64,000 bases of DNA from Hofstenia miamia (Eukaryota; Xenacoelomorpha; Acoela; Hofsteniidae), in NCBI GenBank assembly GCA_900660155.1, contig CABFPE010000121.1, positions 163,317-227,316 of the forward strand, read 5' to 3'. Numbering within the stretch: position 1 is the first letter of the stretch; each line of letters opens with the position of its first letter. The position numbers and the translations under genes are program-made. A model generated the notes under the pieces. The model worked only from the letters and a program-made list of their open reading frames with translations. It had not been told where the DNA came from and did no database searches. Of the stretch, positions 60,293 to 64,000 are shown piece by piece.

Positions 60293-61090
60293 TCAACATA
60301 TCTCCAAACTAAGCTCATGGTAACCCAGGTAGATGATAGATAAAGGCATACTTGCTTCACAGCCAAACATGGCTTTGAATGGACTTACATTCATTGTAGA
60401 ATGCACAGCTGTATTGCAAAAATACTCTATGGCTTCAACAACACATTTCCAATTTCTCCTGGCAGCTCTAGAGAGAGCAATGCAAATTAGTTTAATTAAA
60501 GTGCAGTTTAGTTGCTCTGCTACACCATTCAACTGCAGATGGTAGGCAGTTGTAAATTCATATAAGATTCCAAGTTCTTTCATAAGAGTCTCCATAAGGT
60601 GATTATCAAACTGAGGACTGCAATCAGAAATTAAGCACTCCATCAGGCCTAGTTTGAGTACCCATTCCTTCACAATTTTTTCACCAATGATCTCAGTGAT
60701 AATGCTGTCCAAGGGGACCAATCTAGCATATTTTGTAAAATGATCTATCATGATGAGGAGATACTTGAATTCTTCATCATCATTAGACAATTTCTCTAAG
60801 TCTATATGGACTACTTCATTTGTACTTTTGGCTGCACTACTTTGCAGCTTGCCTCATTGTTTGGGAAAGTAACCAGTTCCATGCAGGAGGCAAGTTTTGC
60901 ACTTATTGATGACATCAAGAACAGCAGTGTGATTGCCAATTGTTACATAGTGAGTGTTAAATGTTCTCTCAGTCTATAATACCTAAATGTCCACACTCAT
61001 GGTTTCATCAGACAAGATCATGATTGAAGTATTCCAGTACTGTGAGGTGGTTATTTCAGCTTTTGGTGCAAAGTAGGCTGTTCTCATTCA
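60293..61090 (-). pseudogene. gypsy integrase zinc and core domains
   Basis: The core frame 60790-60293 (165 codons) has LLIMIDHFTKYARLVPLD (first Asp), CLISDCSPQFDNHL (second Asp, though the usual SDRGTQF is SDCSPQF), NGVAEQLNCTLIKLI (catalytic Glu) and TMNVSPFKAMFGCEASMPL. Upstream, in broken frames to about 61090, a NHECGHLGI piece is the HH part of the zinc finger. The catalytic triad is present but the gene is interrupted. Confidence 0.85.
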
Positions 61091-61093
61091 CCT

Positions 61094-61318
61094 TCAAATT
61101 ATAGTGTTAGAATAGTGATTCATGACTGGGCTGAGAGGATAGATCAGCTCCCTCTGCCTCTGAATAATTTCTGACAACACCTTGTCATGTTGCTGATGTG
61201 AAACAATCTCTTCCTCTGTAATCTCCTCTTTGATTAAAACTGGCAGGATTGCTTTGCCATTGTGAGCAGCACTTATCTCCAGCAGGAGCTCATACTTGTT
61301 GAGAGGTATTAAAGCCAA
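61094..61318 (-). pseudogene. gypsy pol linker between RNase H and integrase
   Basis: A 74-codon frame with KEEITEEEIVSHQQHDKVLS then EIIQRQRELIYPLS. It resembles the linker (..I...Q..D..L..I......) before the integrase zinc finger in gypsy pol. Confidence 0.55.
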
Positions 61319-61431
61319 AAGATGTCTTCTCTCCAGGTGGTTTGAATAAATCTCATTTGTAGCTTGGGAGGACAGTCTCCCAGGGCAATGTTGAATAGAG
61401 AGAGAATAAAATCATTCAGATACTTGATCCA

Positions 61432-61665
61432 TCATGCTACTATGTTCAATTTGTGTCCAGTGAATTTTTTCAGCCATGCTAAAGCACTGCTGTCTGTCCA
61501 CACAATGAATGCTCTACCAAGGATGAAGTAGTGGAACTTTTTCAAACTTTCTACCAAAGCCAGCATCTCTGATTTAGTAGCACTGTAGTTTTGCTCATCT
61601 TTCTGTAACTTCCTGCTAAAGTACTGGATAGGGCTCTCCATGCCCTCTATTACTTGACTTAACAT
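61432..61665 (-). pseudogene. gypsy RNase H domain
   Basis: LSQVIEGMESPIQYFSRKLQ, KDEQNYSATKSEMLALVESL, KKFHYFILGRAFIVWTDSSA and LAWLKKF. This is the RNase H of Ty3/gypsy pol with the P..Y.SRKL, Y...E.E.LA.V..L..F..YL.G, V.TD...L.WL pattern. The first catalytic Asp (D.S..G.GA.L) lies upstream of the open frame, beyond a stop. Confidence 0.85.
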
Positions 61666-61719
61666 GCCACTAATGCAACCACACTGGCATTACAGTTGAC
61701 AATGAATTCCCAGGTGTAA

Positions 61720-62030
61720 TCAGGTGTGTTTAGGATGGGGGATCTTTCTAAGTTCCAGCTTCATGGCATCAAATTCCTCTTGTTTGGACCATGTCCACTT
61801 AAATTTGATATTTTGTTTCAGCAGGTGTGAGATGTGCTTTATTTTGTTGGCCAGCTCAGGAATGAAAGCTCCATAATAGTTCAAGAAGCCCATGAGCCTC
61901 TGCACATCTTTTTAGGATTGCTGTGTCTCAATTTGATCCAAATAATCTTTTGCATCATGCTTTATTGAGATTCTGCCAGGTGTTATTGTAGAATTGGTGG
62001 CTGGCAGAAACTTAGCTAGAAACTTAATTG
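61720..62030 (-). pseudogene. End of gypsy RT (thumb/connection)
   Basis: The frame 61905-61720 reads QRLMGFLNYYGAFIPELANK and FKWTWSKQEEFDAMKLEL, matching LR.FLGL.NYYR.FIP..A........L.....F.W....Q.AF..LK. Upstream pieces (TPGRISIKHDAKDYLDQIET) belong to the preceding P...K...I segment. The catalytic palm is absent. Confidence 0.8.
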
Positions 62031-62200
62031 ACTCTGCAGAAGGTTTAATTAGCGTTCAGTACAGCCACAATTCCAAGAAACAGGTTAACATAGAACTTAT
62101 AACATAACTTATAGATGTAACATTGGTAATTCATCCAAGTAACCAAACCACTTTAGGTGCAACACCAGATGACCAATTCCTATGGCTTCCAGCCGAAGCG

Positions 62201-62615
62201 GAACATCCAGGAGTAAAGTGCTTAACCTATTGACTGGTGCTACCCTATCTGTCTCACTTGCTTAATTTCTATCTCACTTCAAAAATACAAACTCATTTTC
62301 ATTGTTATCTCTCAGCTCACTATTAAATAATCTGTAATTGCCAGATATTCGTGCTAGCCAACAGCATGGTATCATCACAGTGTCAGATTGTATAAGTGCA
62401 TGTACATNGAACATCCAGGAGTAAAGTGCTTAACCTATTGACTGGTGCTACCCTATCTGTCTCACTTGTTTAATTTCTATCTCACTTCAAAAGTACAAAC
62501 TCATTTTCATTGTTATCTCTCAGCTCACTATTAAATAATCTGTAATTGCCAGATATTCGTGCTAGCCAACAGCATGGTATCATCACAGTGTTAGATTGTA
62601 TAAGTGCATGTACAT
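62201..62615. other. Unmerged contig overlap at a single N
   Basis: 62201-62407 and 62409-62615 are near-identical (about 207 bases, few differences). The lone N at 62408 sits exactly at the junction. As at 49085-49766 this is most likely an assembly artefact, possibly joining two haplotypes. It inflates the leader and 5' LTR of the minus-strand element. Confidence 0.75.
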
Positions 62616-63122
62616 GTTGAAATACGAATGAGAGATTTATTATTTCCTTATGCGTAACCGTATACATAACTTAATGAACCACAATTCGGACTGGGTAATC
62701 GAAAGACCCCCAGAAGCAACGTGTCGCCCCGTGCTAATGAAAGCACTCCCGAATTGTCGCCGGTCTTAAGCAATAAGTTTCATTTAAAATAATAATAAAT
62801 AAGAAAATACAATGGTAAAGACGGCAGTTAAGAGTAGACAAAGTCTATTGAACATTCGCTACAGTTGTCTCAGTTTATATACAAAGATTCAGTATTACCT
62901 GCCTTTGTTTACAATAATTTCAGATAGCAACGTAGTTTAACATGATCAATAATAATTCCCTCGTAAATTCAATTTGAGCAAAATAAAGCACCAGCGAGGG
63001 GACATCAAATTAATAGCAACAACCTAATATTGAAAATGATTGAAAAACGTCACGGTGACGTCATAATACAATAAATGTAAAATAAAAGATATAAATGCAC
63101 CAAATCCCTGAGTGACTCTACA
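62605..63122 (-). repeat. 5' LTR of the minus-strand element
   Basis: 518 bp from TGTAGAGTCACTCAGGG (minus; plus 63106-63122) to ATGTACATGCA. It contains TATATAAA-like sequence near 62870-62885 and AATAATAAA near the end, as expected for promoter and poly(A) signal. Confidence 0.8.
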
Positions 63123-63195
63123 ATATATTTCATGTAAATTTATGCATAACTATTAATTTTATCTGAGTACAATAATTTAGTTTTAGTACTAGCTA

Positions 63196-63549
63196 TTATG
63201 TAATCATTCTGCTACCAGTCTCTTGTTCCAAATCTTGTAAAATGGAAGGAAATGCTGATGTTAAAGAATCTTCAAGAGTCTCTTGTTCCAAATCTTGTAA
63301 AATGGAAGGAAATGCTGATGTTAAAGAATCTTCAACATGCTGCAAAAAATCATCTGCAGAACCTTTTATGTGTTTTTTAAAAGATATTATTAGTGTATCT
63401 ATGTACGCACTTGATAAAATGTTTGCAGATTTGTGCTTAGCAAGCAATGAGCTTGGGGAAATGACAGAAATTGTGTCATCAATAAATGTGGAATTTTGTA
63501 AATTTATAGAAGAGTTTGAGAAACTCAATGAATTTGAAAAAACTGATGC
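63196..63549 (-). other. Open frame downstream of the SWIM segment
   Basis: A minus frame of about 117 codons starting at a TTTAG acceptor-like site (63550-63552) and ending at a TAA. It is Ser/Leu-rich (FSNSLSFSNSSINLQN...SVISPSSLLAKHKSANIL) and contains a 20-codon tandem duplication. It may be the next exon of the SWIM gene, but none of the donors I tried keep frame. The antisense plus frame (63242-63553) is equally open, so strand is not proven. Confidence 0.3.
63217..63335. repeat. 60-bp tandem duplication
   Basis: The unit starting AGTCTCTTGTTCCAAATCTT at 63217 repeats exactly with period 60 at 63277. The length is a multiple of three, so the surrounding frames stay open. Confidence 0.9.
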
Positions 63550-63607
63550 CTAAATATGTGTTAGTAGAATTCAAACAAAAAACAATTTACTTTTATGAAA
63601 GACGCCT

Positions 63608-63900
63608 TTACAAGAGCCAGGGTTCAACACTTTGGTGATAAAACCACATAATAAATGCAACTTCATGTTTACATTCCCCTGCTTGGGCAACACACCCCTT
63701 ACATGTTGCAGAAAATATCTCCAAATTTCTTTCATCCACTTCAATAATGCATTTATAAGGGGAGGATTTGATCTTGTGTTCAGGAGTAATTAAACATTGC
63801 ACTGTACAGCAATCTTGAATTCGCTACAACTCTATGAAACCAATTGCCTCTTCTCTGTAATTTGGCCACATTGAATTGCTTAATTTAGTGTTTGAAACCT
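63608..63900 (-). pseudogene. SWIM zinc-finger protein segment (YqaJ-nuclease-associated type)
   Basis: Minus frame: YREEAIGFIEL, then TAG, then RIQDCCTVQCLITPEHKIKS, CIIEVDERNLEIFSATCKGC and VAQAGECKHEVAFIMWFYHQ. C.GC...GECKH is the SWIM motif (C.C..n.C.H). The order G.V.L......V.C.I.PEH.......Y.......C..C.A.AG.CKH..A..MW is that of multi-copy invertebrate proteins with SWIM plus a YqaJ-like nuclease domain. The nuclease part is not visible before the frame breaks. The in-frame stop suggests a pseudogene or a sequence error. Continues towards the window edge. Confidence 0.65.
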
Positions 63901-64000
63901 CTGGTTGGCTATAAATCACAGATTTGGAAAAGAATGATTTGAGTATTAAGTCCTTTATCATAACTATACTAAAAGTATTCCAAAACTCCATTAAAGCTTA

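Larger units (their letters stand above)
57095..63122 (-). mobile_element. Ty3/gypsy-type element with two LTRs, truncated pol and ORF3
   Basis: Minus order: 5' LTR (63122-62605), leader, end of RT (about 62030-61720), RNase H, integrase, integrase C-terminus, ORF3 region, 3' LTR (57600-57095). gag, protease and most of RT are missing, which implies an internal deletion between about 62200 and 62030. All frames are broken, so it is not autonomous. No matching target duplication was found at the ends. Confidence 0.8.

Overview
This is a 64 kb, AT-rich stretch of animal nuclear DNA. It has spliced genes with GT-AG introns, poly(A) signals, (TA)n microsatellites, assembly gaps and very dense transposon debris. 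The introns in one gene are 720, 48 and 65 bp, and in another at least 2.3 and 5.2 kb. The mix of jockey/CR1-like LINEs, Ty3/gypsy LTR elements, a Tc1 element and hAT-like and Mutator-like non-autonomous repeats suggests an invertebrate. I cannot fix the phylum from the sequence. No rRNA, tRNA or CRISPR array was recognised.

Host genes are few. A complete four-exon PI-PLC X-domain gene (PLCXD type) lies at 7560-9392 (+). Three exons of 5-formyltetrahydrofolate cyclo-ligase (MTHFS) lie on the minus strand at 33444-33309, 30990-30865 and 25634-25429. Their splice phases agree, and the first exon was not found. The MTHFS introns hold a LINE fragment, a long-TIR MITE and a partial copy of it, a degenerate copy of a dispersed gene family, and a microsatellite gap. 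A degenerate, intronless DDX39/UAP56 helicase copy lies at 15200-14680 (-). The right edge holds part of a SWIM zinc-finger protein of the type often joined to YqaJ-like nucleases.

Layout: 1-6 kb holds a LINE tail, largely empty DNA and a hAT-like MITE. 6-10 kb holds a pogo-like remnant and PLCXD. 10-24 kb holds several dead LINEs, the helicase pseudogene, and a palindromic Mutator-like candidate around a 1 kb gap. 25-33.4 kb is the MTHFS locus. 33.8-37.8 kb holds LINE fragments. 38.3-39.3 kb is a three-module direct/inverted repeat. 39.55-40.82 kb is an apparently intact Tc1 element with a 329-aa DD34E transposase. 41-54.6 kb is a plus-strand pile of gypsy-type pol and LTR sequence plus two copies of an unidentified extra ORF region. 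57.1-63.1 kb is a minus-strand gypsy-type element with two LTRs, a truncated pol and the same extra ORF region placed after pol.

The best candidate for something undescribed is that extra ORF region ('ORF3' below). It is present in three diverged, broken copies. In two of them it fills LTR-bounded units without recognisable pol. I could not assign it to a family. One hydrophobic segment is compatible with a membrane protein, but that is weak evidence. Two local duplications (49085-49766 and 62201-62615) sit exactly on N-gaps and look like unmerged contig overlaps, not biology.
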